Shown piece by piece: positions 44,510-53,900 of a stretch of DNA of 64,000 nt. The DNA comes from Diatrype stigma (lineage: Eukaryota > Ascomycota > Sordariomycetes > Xylariales > Diatrypaceae): NCBI GenBank assembly GCA_022225965.2, contig JAKJXP020000021.1:62001-126000 (forward strand), read 5' to 3'. Every line of letters starts with the position of its first letter. Position 1 is the stretch's first letter. The translations under genes and the position numbers were made by a program. Under the pieces are notes generated by a model. It saw only the letters and a list, made by a program, of their open reading frames with translations, did not search any database and had not been told where the DNA came from.

Positions 44510-46207
44510 ATGGCTAGCTTCATGCGACGGTTCGCTCCCTGGAGTCGCGACAACCAGGAGTACCAGTCGCTCCCCCTAACCAACGACGGCGTTCCGGCAG
44601 TTGAAGATGTCAAAGAGGTAGATTCTGCCGCCGCCGAGCCGCGCTTCAAATGGCTACAAGCTACGAAGCCAAGTTCCCAGTGGTTCTGGGCTCTCATGCC
44701 ATTCATCATCGCCGGGCCTCTCGGGAAGACGGACCGCACGCTCCCGAAAACGACGTCGACCACCTATCTGAACGGGGTCCGAGGGCTGGCTTGCTGGGTC
44801 GTGTTCAACCACCACATGACCATGGACATCTACCGTCCGTGGATCTTCAAGCCGTACGGGCTCGGGCCGCCAGGCGAGAACGAGTATTTCTTCCAGCTGC
44901 CCATCGTGCGGATCCTGCACACGGGCAAGGGCATGGTCTGCCTCTTCTTCGCCCTGTCCGGTTTCGTGCTATCGTATTCTTCGCTGCGCAAGATCAACAA
45001 CAGCGACTGCCACTCGGAAAAGCTGGGGGACGAGCTACTCACAGGCCTCAGCTCGGCACTACTGCGCCGCGGCATCCGCCTGTTCTCCCCTATGCTCGTC
45101 CTGGCCTTGATAACGGCCATCGTGACGTACTACATGCCGTGGGGGGATATGGATCACGAGGCGCCGTCCATCTTCTTCAACCTCCTCAAGTTCTACCGGG
45201 CTTGTGTTAAGGTCATGAACCCGTACTCCTGGGAGACGGCCAAACTGCCGAAGCACTTCCCCCACGCCTGGACGCTAGCGCAGGAATACCGCCTATCGTT
45301 GGCGCTGTTCCTTATGCTCATTGCTACCTGCAAGCTCACGCCACTGGCTCGGAAGTCGGCCATTGCCGTAGTCGGCGTCTGGTCCATGTACTGCGATCGC
45401 CGATGGGATGTGCTGGGTTTCATGGGAGGATTTCTCATCGCAGAGCTGCGCTTCGTCCCTCTATGCCAAGACCTCTCGGGACTATTCCGGCGACGCAGTC
45501 TCGAGTTGAATCGATGGGTTTATATGGTAGCTGGTGGGATCGCTGTCGTGATCGGGCTCCTCTTCTGCAGCTGGCCGGAAAACCCTGGCGTTAAGAACGT
45601 CCAGCCGTACAAGTCCTTTTTCCAGCTAGTTCCGATGTCTTGGAGAGGGAAGACGGAGACAGAGCTTAGCAATTCTTACATCTGGTAAGCTACCTGAACT
45701 CTAAACCTTGGAAACCCTGATTGTAGGGGAGGGTCAGTCCTGATACATCATACTTACTATGGGTTATACAGGTATTTTGGCAGCATCGGCGCTATCCTGA
45801 CACTTTGGGGGATGGAGCAGCTCCCGCTACTACAACATGCACTATCAAGCACGGCACTCAACTACCTCGGCGAAATCAGCTACGCCTTCTACCTTGTCCA
45901 CTGGCTCTTCAGGCAGTTTGTAGGGGAACCCTTGTTTCATCGTTTCGTAAAAGACCTGAAGTTCTCTCGAACAAGCAGCTTCTTCGCCGCATACACGATT
46001 ACACTGGTCTTAGTGGTGTTGGTCAGTGACTACTTCTGGAGGGCAATCGATGAGAAATGCGTCAAGCTGGCTCGGTTCATCGTAACCGATATCCTCGGCG
46101 TGGGAGCGAAGAGAACGAAACGTTTCGAAACGCCACCAATGCAACAGACTGCAGAGAGAACCTGCACACCAGATGGGGAGGAAGTCCCAGTCCTTCGATT
46201 AGATTAG
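44510..46207 (+). CDS. Multi-pass membrane acyltransferase (acyltransferase 3 family)
   Basis: Two exons, 44510-45684 and 45772-46207, with an 87-nt intron (GTAAGC...TACAG), phase 2; total 536 residues. After a hydrophilic N-terminus of about 85 residues the first membrane segment carries the family signature YLNGVRGLACWVVFNHH (catalytic-type His). GMVCLFFALSGFVLSYSS (the FFxLSGF motif) and LLRRGIRLFSPML (Arg motif) follow, and about eight to ten hydrophobic segments occur in all. The final part, TALNYLGEISYAFYLVHW, is the conserved ISYxFYLxH motif at the end of OafA/YrhL-like enzymes. The protein should transfer acyl groups, often acetyl, to sugars or secondary metabolites across a membrane. 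No neighbouring gene shows the acceptor. Confidence 0.87.
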
Positions 46208-46717
46208 ATCAGAAAAGCTCCCCCTTCGGGAGCTAATCGTGGTTCACCTTCTTGAACCTATTGATATCAGCATTGCATCTTGTATATATATCGTTACGCC
46301 ACATCACACTGGGCATTTTCACAGTGCTATGAATACCGCGAAAGGGTATATGTAACGTCGGACTTCTTTGGACGGACTAATAGGGATATTAGCCTATGTA
46401 TAGAGTCAGGAGGCTAGTATAGAGGCCATCATATCGAAGAAGATTTTAACATCATGAAGAATTACAATGATTCTGGAAGTCATGCAAGAGTGTAGTTAAT
46501 GAGCAAGTATGTCTTTTGAATCCGCACAAGTAAACGCACACCATTTTACTCCACCCCAGTATGAGCCATAACCTAGCCGCCCGCATATATGTCCTTGTTT
46601 TCTTTTGCCGTCCAACCCCTTCCCCGCCCCCTTTTCGTTTTCCTTTCTTTCTTTTCTCCTCTCGGTCTTCCGAGACTACCACCATCCCAAAACCCACTCA
46701 TCGCTGCGCTCAACCCA
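46208..46717. other. Convergent intergenic region
   Basis: 3' flanks of the acyltransferase (+) and the secreted protein (-). A T/C-rich stretch at about 46590-46680 is noted, with nothing coding. Confidence 0.55.
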
Positions 46718-47395
46718 TCATGTAGAAGCATTAGCAAAGTTAGCGTGTATAACAGTGCCCGACACGGCCGAGCTGCAGAAGCCGCTGCCGCCGCAGTTGT
46801 AGTGCCAGTAGCCCGGGTAGTTCTCGCTGTTGATCAGGTTGGTAACGCCCCACTGCGTCTCTGCGTCAGGGGCTGCACCGTGCGCGACCGCCAGGCTGTA
46901 GTTGCCGATGCCCGCGAACGACGCCAGGTAGAAGCTGAAGCCGGCGTCGGCGCATGTCGCCGGGTGGTCCGCGTCCAGCAGCTTCTCCGGCTCCGGCGGG
47001 TCCACGCTGTTGTTGGTGCAGGGGCCGTGCTCCGCGGTGCACTGCGTCGATGTCTGCGTTGCGGGGTCGGTGACGTTGACTTTGTTGGTGGTGAAGGAAA
47101 TGGTTAGCACTTGGCGTTGGAGAAGAGAAGGAATCATGTTTCACGTGTATTTGCGACGACCGAGTTTGTGTTTGTCTTGGGTAGTAGTTTGGTATTGGGT
47201 GAAACAATGTTTAGGTATCAGGTACTCACAGGAAACACCGCAGTACTGCGAGCTGCCGGGGCGCCCCGATGGCTTGTCCGAGTACGCGTACGTGATCTCG
47301 AAGCCGCCCGCGTCTTGGCGCGGATGGTGGATAGCGGCGGCCGAGCCGAGGGTCACGGCAAGGCCGGAGACAGCGAATAGAGTGGAGAACAGCAT
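46718..47395 (-). CDS. Small secreted six-cysteine protein
   Basis: Two exons, 47395-47230 and 47109-46718, with a 120-nt intron (GTGAGT...GCCAAG), phase 1; total 185 residues. A signal peptide (MLFSTLFAVSGLAVTLGSAAA) is followed by a possible Kex2-like pro-site region (HHPRQ). The mature part has six cysteines (in QYCG, TQCT, GPCT, ATCA, YNCG, GFCS), enough for three disulfides, and several N-glycosylation sites. The tail GYWHYNCGGSGFC looks structured. No family is recognised. Size, secretion and even cysteine number fit fungal effector-like or surface proteins. The gene lies about 0.7 kb from the RIP-mutated retroelement. A TATA box at 47547-47554 supports the start. Confidence 0.7.
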
Positions 47396-48065
47396 CCTGA
47401 CTGGGTTAAATCGGGTCGGATCGGATCGGATCGGCTAATAATACTTTGATATTTACTTGAATCGGTGGTTGTGTAATTAGATCTTCAGATGCGAATTGGT
47501 CTGGGGAAAGAGCGGAAACTGCAGGTGGCAAGGGGAAATTCTAGCCGTTTTATAGATTGGGAGCCATATACTCATGTTCAAGCTACACGAGTTCCATCCA
47601 AAATAAAAGTCGGAAATGAGAGGAAAGCGTAAACAGTGGCTTGGCTAGCAAACTGCCTTTTTCAGCCCGAGATCTGACACCATGCACAAAGGTTTATAAG
47701 GCTTTACGATGTTACGTTTTCCTGCTGGAGTTGCAGTAGGATGGTGCAATACGAGGCGGATCGTGCAGCGCCAAGCCGGCTTAATTGGGCCCCCCTTTTC
47801 TATCCCAACCGGAGGCTCCGGAGAAATGCTCAAAAGCACTTCACAGTTCGGATTGGGTCAACGAACGATGAAATGGAAACATCTGCTATGTAGACTGTGC
47901 ATCAGCTGGGTTTGCTTCCTCGCCTATCGTGCGCCTGCGATCCACTCTTCCTGGTCCCCCAGGCTTGAAGAGATGTTGTTGCGTGGCTAGTGCCCTAGTG
48001 GCACTACCCACACCTAAGCAACCGCCTTCTAGCACTCCACCTGCTTAGATTCCTTTGAATCTACA
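47396..48065. other. Intergenic between secreted protein and retroelement
   Basis: Promoter of the secreted protein gene at its left part; the remainder is of ordinary composition up to the sharp start of the AT-rich element at 48066. No coding sequence is supported. Confidence 0.6.
47547..47554 (-). promoter_or_regulatory. Putative TATA box with adjacent CCAAT
   Basis: On the minus strand CCAATCTATAAAAC, giving TATAAAAC about 155 bp ahead of the secreted-protein ATG. Confidence 0.5.
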
Positions 48066-48360
48066 TCATCTACAAATCACTTCAGGAATTCGATCAGAGG
48101 GTATTGGAATAGTGTATTGGTAGTGTAAGCCCTTTTAGGGGCCGGCCGTTGCAGCGTTCGGAGAGCGCTGCTGCGTAACGCTTCGTAAGGCTGTTGTTGC
48201 ACTCGTAAAGGCCGCTTTTAGCTGTTTAAGCGGTATTTTCGGATAAAGATATTATAAAAGCGGCTTATAGCGGCTTATGCGGATCTTTTGCGTAAAGGTA
48301 TTATAACGCTTATAAAAACAGCCGAAAGTTATTCTTATAACTGGCTTAAAGCAGCCTTAT
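48066..48360 (-). repeat. Split direct repeat B2 (terminal copy, lightly mutated)
   Basis: 295 bp that align without gaps to 48573-48867 at an offset of 507. Nearly all differences are C/T or G/A. This copy keeps far more G and C than B1. Confidence 0.9.
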
Positions 48361-48472
48361 ACGTATAAATAAATTAAAACCTATAAATAATCTCCTTATT
48401 AATATTTTTTTTATTAAAATCTTTTTTTTTTCGTTCGTTATAATCGTAAGCATTAATAAGGACGATAAGCGG

Positions 48473-48577
48473 AAAAAACGGCGATACGGTTATAAAATTA
48501 ATCGAATTATTAATTGTTATTATTATAAATAACAAATTACGATATGGAACTTTTTTGGATTTATAAATTAATTTATT
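48473..48577 (-). repeat. Split direct repeat A2 (internal copy, heavily mutated)
   Basis: About 105 bp matching 52826-52930. Differences are transitions, with A2 carrying A or T where A1 has G or C. Its outer end abuts and overlaps B1 by about 5 bp (TTATT). Confidence 0.85.
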
Positions 48578-48867
48578 TATAAATTATTTTAAGAATTCGA
48601 TTAAAGAGTATTAAAATAATATATTAATAATATAAGCCCTTTTAAAGGCCGGCCGTTATAACGTTCGAAAAGCGCTATTACGTAACGTTTCGTAAAACTA
48701 TTATTGCGTTCGTAAAGGCCGCTTTTAATTATTTAAACGGTACCTTTAAATAAAGATATTATAAAAGCGGCTTATAACGGTTTATGCGGATTTTTTGCGT
48801 AAAGGTATTATAACGTTCGTAAAAATAATTAAAAATTATTTTTATGGCCGGCTTAAGGCAATTTAAT
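48573..48867 (-). repeat. Split direct repeat B1 (internal copy, heavily mutated)
   Basis: Gapless partner of B2. CpG dinucleotides seen in B2, such as those in GGCCGGCCG and GTAACG, are kept, whereas CpA, TpG, CpT and GpG sites are largely changed. Confidence 0.9.
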
Positions 48868-48999
48868 TTATTTTATTTGTTATTTTTTTTTTCGGATATA
48901 AAGGAAAAATTATTAATTCGTTTTCGATTATCCGCGTACGAAATAGCGTTATAAATATAAAAGGCTTATTAGGGACGTTTTATAATATCGGTATACGGC

Positions 49000-49700
49000 A
49001 TTAAAGAATTATTTGCTTAATAATTTAATGTTTTTTTCGCCCATGTCGGAATCGGAAGCGTATTATGCGGCCTTCCGGCGGAAACTATAGCCCGAATACG
49101 TATTAAAGGAAATTCCGACCCGCATTAAGCGGGCCCGGAATGCGGCAAAAACGCGTTTACGAATAAAAGCGCCGTTTTATAAACGGAATAAGAATTATCG
49201 GCTTAAGTTATATTCGAAATTCGAATTTTATCGTAACCATTTAGCCATATAAAAATAAAAGCATATAATATCGTTTATAGCTCTTATTATTAAGGTTATT
49301 TCGTTTTTATTCCGATCCGTTTTATTAAACCGAAAAAATAACCGAAAATGGTTTTTTCGTTTAGAAAGAATAACGCAAAATGGAAAGAGCTTTTTGTATT
49401 TATACCGAACCGAATTACCGGCGTTGGTTTTGGTATATATAATTTCGCTTAAACGGAGGAATTTTGCCCATATCGTTATAAAGGCGGCGTTAATTACGAA
49501 TATATTTCCGGGATTTTCGCCTGTCGTTATTTCGGAATTAACGAATCGCTAAAATATAGCTTTAAAAATGAAAGGCTTTTTTTCGGTTCGTATCGGTTCG
49601 TATAGGAATAAATATTTCGCTTTTTATATTAAGCGTTTTATGTATACATTTTCGAAAATTGTTATATCGTAATTTATATTAACGTATACCGAACGTATAA
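49000..49700 (-). pseudogene. Tyrosine recombinase domain, broken
   Basis: Translation of the minus strand, reading through stops, gives FITIWAKFLRLSEIIYTKT (first conserved Arg box, near 49460-49410) and, near 49098-49065, YSGYSFRRKAA, where active family members carry a His-x-x-Arg box of the form HSFRR. The His is Tyr here, a CAC to TAC change expected from RIP. A following IKLLSK segment and a Tyr-rich stretch fit the last part of the fold. This is the integrase of Ngaro/DIRS-like elements, which uses a tyrosine nucleophile instead of a DDE integrase. Frames are interrupted by several stops. Confidence 0.75.
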
Positions 49701-50558
49701 ATATTAGGTATTTCTTTATTATAAGGCCCCGGAGCCGGTTTTATATCCGGCCGAAAGCCCGATCGAATATTTATTTTAAAAGAATGGTTGCTATTGCCGG
49801 TTACGATATAAATACGTATCGTCGGTATTATAATTTATACGAACGTATTATTGTGTTATAAATTTTTCGAATATTCGAAGCGAATCCGGTTTAAAGTAAT
49901 TTTACGTAATTCTCGTTAAGGAAAATTCGCAATATTCGTATTACGAAGTTATTCGGAAGCTTAATATTATAGGCGTTTATTAATTGGGATATAAGTTAAT
50001 AATTAACTATTAATTCCGTCGGAAAAGCATATTTGCGAATGTATTTTTAATTAACGATACGTATATTGCTATAAGGTTAATATTAAATTCCGTCGAATAA
50101 ACGAAAACGTTACGAAAGGCGTTTATTAAGGGGGTTGCTTTTATTTTAAGGCTAAATAAGCCGTATTAGGCCGTTATATTATCGGTATATACGATAATCG
50201 TATCGTATATTTACGTTAAGCCGAATAATAAAAAGACTTTTTGGATTACAATTAATTCGAAAGTATTAATTAAAAGTTACAATTCGTTTTTGCCGAATAA
50301 ACGATAAAAGGCTTAAATAACCGGAATAAGCAGGTTCGTACGTTAACTTTTTTGGGCCGGGCTTTTGCGATATTAAAAATTTTCGAATACGGATTTTAAG
50401 AAATTTATAAATAAATAAAAAACCGTTCGGTCCGAATTTATTAATAAATAAATGCTATTAAAATTCCAAAGGAAATCCTTTTATTATTATAAATTCCTTA
50501 TAGCGCCATTATTAAACGGGCGTTATAAACGTAAGTTACGTATAAAAGCGAAAAAGTT

Positions 50559-50930
50559 TTAAATCCTATATAAAAAGGGCTTATTTAAGGGTATTACCGT
50601 TATATAAAAGTTTAAAAAGCCGGCGATTCGTTCGGCCTGGCGGTTAAAAAAGGTATTTGCGGTAAGGGCATTAATAATTAACTTATTGGCTTTCGTAAGT
50701 TTCCGTTTCGATAAGCGGGCGCTTATCGACGTTATATCGATTTCAATTCCGAGGATTTCGAGGGTTATGCTTTGGCCGTTTTTTCCGGGGTTCGGAAAAA
50801 TTCCCAATACGGCGATTAGCTTGTTTAAAAAAAAAAATAACGGAATCGCGATTTTCCCAAAAGAAAATACGAAAATAAAGTCGTCGAAATAATAAGCAAT
50901 TAATATTTCGATAAGCAATACGGAAAGCAT
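50559..50930 (-). pseudogene. Reverse transcriptase fragment (YxDD box) of the retroelement
   Basis: A 123-residue open fragment with AYYFDDFIFVFS (YFDD catalytic box), then ILGIEIDITSISARLSKRKL (the FLGIEID-type motif) and GFLNFYITVIPLNKPFLYRI, which corresponds to the GLLNF...PLGRPFLRR segment at the end of the DIRS/Ngaro reverse transcriptase. RNase H-like sequence can be read just after it towards 50400 through stop codons. It is homologous to retroelement polymerases and is broken on both sides. Upstream, to about 51600, the rest of the palm and fingers is too degraded to place. Confidence 0.8.
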
Positions 50931-52825
50931 TTAATAAAAGGCTTTTGCAAATAAGTTAAATAAATACGAAACCGTACGAAGATTAAATGAAAGATAGTTT
51001 TCGTAATAAAACCTTTCGCGTTATTCGAAGCCGAATAGCCGACATTACGATGCCGTTACGGGCATTATGCGAAACGCGTTTTTAAGGTTCTTTTTAATAA
51101 GAAGGAACTTTTTGCCGAAGCGGCGTACGAAATCGAAAACGTTTTCGATCGTAATATATTTAAATATAGCATTTATTTCCGAAATCTAATCGTTAATTGA
51201 GTTTTTCGAAAAATAAGAAAGGTAGTATATTTTATATTACTTTTCGTCCGGTTTTAATACGAAGCCGAACGGGGAAAAAACGAAGCCGGGTAATAAGAAA
51301 AACGGAACAAAAACGATACGGCCGAATATAAAATTGCTTTTTAGTTATTATTAAATTATTGCCGGATTTTCGTAAGCTATTGCGAAATTTCCGGAAATTA
51401 CCGATAGGAATTATTGCATATAACCGAATTAAACGCCGTATATAAATATGCCGTTAATTAAAATAAAAAATTTTCCGGAATAACGCTTAAAGGCGGCCCT
51501 TTATTTTTCGGCAATTAAGGGAAACGGCGAATTCCAAAAAGGACCTTCGTTTATAAGGAAGATTTCGAAAAAGGGAAATGTATTAATATCCGGCTTAATT
51601 AAAAAAAAATTACGTATTTGAATAAATAATTAAATTATTTCCGGATTTTTCGGTATTACGGGCGAATTATTAAAGCCGGACGTAATAATATTCGAATTTT
51701 ATTCGGATTTATTGCTGCATTTCGTTATTTTATAATTTTCGTTATAATTAAGGCATTTATAGGGCCTTTCGTATTTATTGCCGGGGGCCTCCCGGATATA
51801 TTCGTTTTTGTTTTAATTGCGGCAAGTATTTTTTTAAAAGGTTTTTCGGGTTTTAGGCGACGCCGAAACGCTTCCGTTATATATTTTAAAAGCGCTAAAA
51901 AGGAAGGATTTATTAATTCAATTCGGCTTTTCGTTTTTTTATTCCGTCGCGTTATAACCGAGGTTTATTGCGGAAATTATACGAATTATTACGTATATAA
52001 ATATATATTTTATTCGATAAGCTTATTCGTATTTCGTTATATATTCGGCAAAGCGTATTATGTTTATTTATACGTTTGGATATATTAAAAAAAAACGGGC
52101 ATAAATTTTTATATATCGGGCAAAGTATTAAAAGAAAATATATAAGTCGGAACCGTAATGGGGAATTTTCTTAATATTAAAAACGAATCGAAATTCGGAA
52201 TTAACGATACGAACGTTTGAAATTTCGTTTTATGTTTTCGAATAAACGTTAATTCGGAATTTAATTAAATTTAAAGGCTTAAATTTGGATTCGAATATTT
52301 GCATTACGTAACGTATTTTTATATTCGGAAATATATTTGCGGTATTTATTATAATATTAAGATATTTATTAATTTCGTTGTTTAAATCCGAAACGCGCTT
52401 TCGGATTTCCTTTTTAAAGTGTCGGCGGATTATTTTATTTTATAGCTTTTATTTTTTTAGCTTAATTTTGCGTATTTTAAGCCGGCGCTTGCGGAAATTA
52501 AGCTTTTTAGCCGAAAGAACGGATTCGGAGGATTTGTTAGTCGTATTTATGCATAGTCGTTTTATAAGTTTCGCAGCCGGCGGTAAGGAACCGGCGGTAT
52601 TGGTTCTTAATATTATATTAAAGGCTGCCGGCGTTTTTAATAAGAAACGCGTTATGCGTTTTTCGGTACCTGCGGCGACGATTTTTAAAAACGCGTCTTA
52701 AGTAATAGGAATGGATATAAGGATATTGTTAGGATTTATTATATCGAAATTTATAAATAAATAATAATTAATTAATAAATCGAATTTAAGAAATACTTAT
52801 AAAGGATTCGAATTAAAATTCGAGA
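50931..52825 (-). pseudogene. Degraded 5' coding region of the retroelement (RT N-terminus and gag-like part)
   Basis: By position this should hold the gag-like frame and the start of the reverse transcriptase. AT-rich decay leaves no frame with recognisable motifs. A plus-strand open frame at 52378-52701 is a shadow with no domain. Confidence 0.4.
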
Positions 52826-52930
52826 TAAAAGCGGCGGCGCGGTTATAAAGTTAATCGAATTGTTAATTGTTATTATTATAAATGGTAGGTTACGGTATGG
52901 AACCTTTCTGGACCCGTAGACTAATTTATT
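52826..52930 (-). repeat. Split direct repeat A1 (terminal copy)
   Basis: Outer end of the element; beyond 52930 ordinary sequence resumes. It retains GGACCCGTAGACTAATTTATT where A2 has T/A substitutions. Confidence 0.85.
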
Positions 52931-53900
52931 AGTTTCTTTCCTGCAGCTGCTTTCTGCTTTGTACCTGCAATAGATGTATTTATAAATCACGTACCTTGCA
53001 GAAAACAAACTTAGTGGTCGAGCTGAAATCGTATTTAAGCATTCATTGTAACGCCGTCATGTAACGTGTTATAGCTTTGCCTATCTGCATGTTAGGAGTG
53101 GAAGAAAATGAAATTGGCGGCCATTCTGTATCACAGAAACCAACGAAGCGGCACACTTAACAACGCATCGTGTCTTGGACCGTCATTTGGATAGCCACAG
53201 TCTATCTAGCTATCGTATCAATGTTTGTCACTATTTTAGGAACAAGCCATCCAGGTGCAAAGGCGAACTTCAGATGGTTTGGTAGAAAAGGAAACCCCTG
53301 ATGCCACGATGATCTGACTCGATTAGTAAGATACGAGCAACGTGGCGCCATGAGATGGTCTTATGGTACCCGGACCGTGTAAGGGTAATCATGTACAACT
53401 TCCCTGCAAACTGGTTTGGTATTACATGATGGGCTTTCGGATGTTTCGAAGCGGTAATATTTGCGAGGCTATGTATCCCCAAGAAAATAAAGATTATGAA
53501 ATAAGACAAAAGCAGTGGCGAGACTGAGCTGCTGGGTTTGTCACATAGAAACAACGGAAATAACTTGGACTTCGAATGAATGAATCAATTCAAATAAGCC
53601 CAAACCCAGCTATGCAGTAGTACGAAGCAGCCTATGGGAATGTAACCGAAAGCACTATGGCAATATAAATAATAGATCGAGAAAGGAGACCCTAGGTGGA
53701 ATACCTTATGAAGCTTGAAGCAGCTTCTTCCTAAAGAACAGGGTCTATGGCTGTAATCGAATATTCACAGGACATCTGTGTCCGAGTTTGTATCTTGCGG
53801 TTGTTGCAGTAAATGAGCAGTAAGGGGCCTTGTGTAGGTCCACAGAGTATGACACCCTATTTCCGGAGATCGCCATTCGGTATGTAGAGTGGAACCTATG
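52931..53900. other. Intergenic between retroelement and transcription factor
   Basis: Normal composition resumes at 52931. Short open frames (for example complement 53270-53554) have no domain. 3' flank of the minus-strand regulator. Confidence 0.55.

Larger units (their letters stand above)
48066..52930 (-). mobile_element. Ngaro/PAT-type tyrosine-recombinase retroelement, RIP-inactivated
   Basis: A 4.86-kb AT-rich block with sharp borders. Read on the minus strand its order is A1 (52930-52826), coding region, B1 (48867-48573), A2 (48577-48473), a 112-bp gap, and B2 (48360-48066). A1 matches A2 and B1 matches B2, so the B1-A2 junction has the same ends as the element termini. This split-direct-repeat plan is that of Ngaro/PAT tyrosine-recombinase retroelements, which replicate through a circular intermediate and make no target-site duplication. 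Degraded reverse transcriptase, RNase H-like and recombinase frames lie between the repeats in that order on the minus strand. Stop codons in every frame show that it is dead, although a partner in trans cannot be excluded. An LTR element is ruled out by the repeat order. Confidence 0.85.

Noticed and set aside
48066..48867. Reading the 507-bp-offset repeats as a pair of LTRs or as a tandem duplication of one unit
   Set aside because: The A part recurs at the far end (52826-52930) without B, and B1 abuts A2; this order fits split direct repeats and not LTRs.
52378..52701. Plus-strand open frame within the AT-rich element
   Set aside because: It lies antisense to the element's coding direction and has no motif; long frames arise by chance where RIP removes some stops on one strand.
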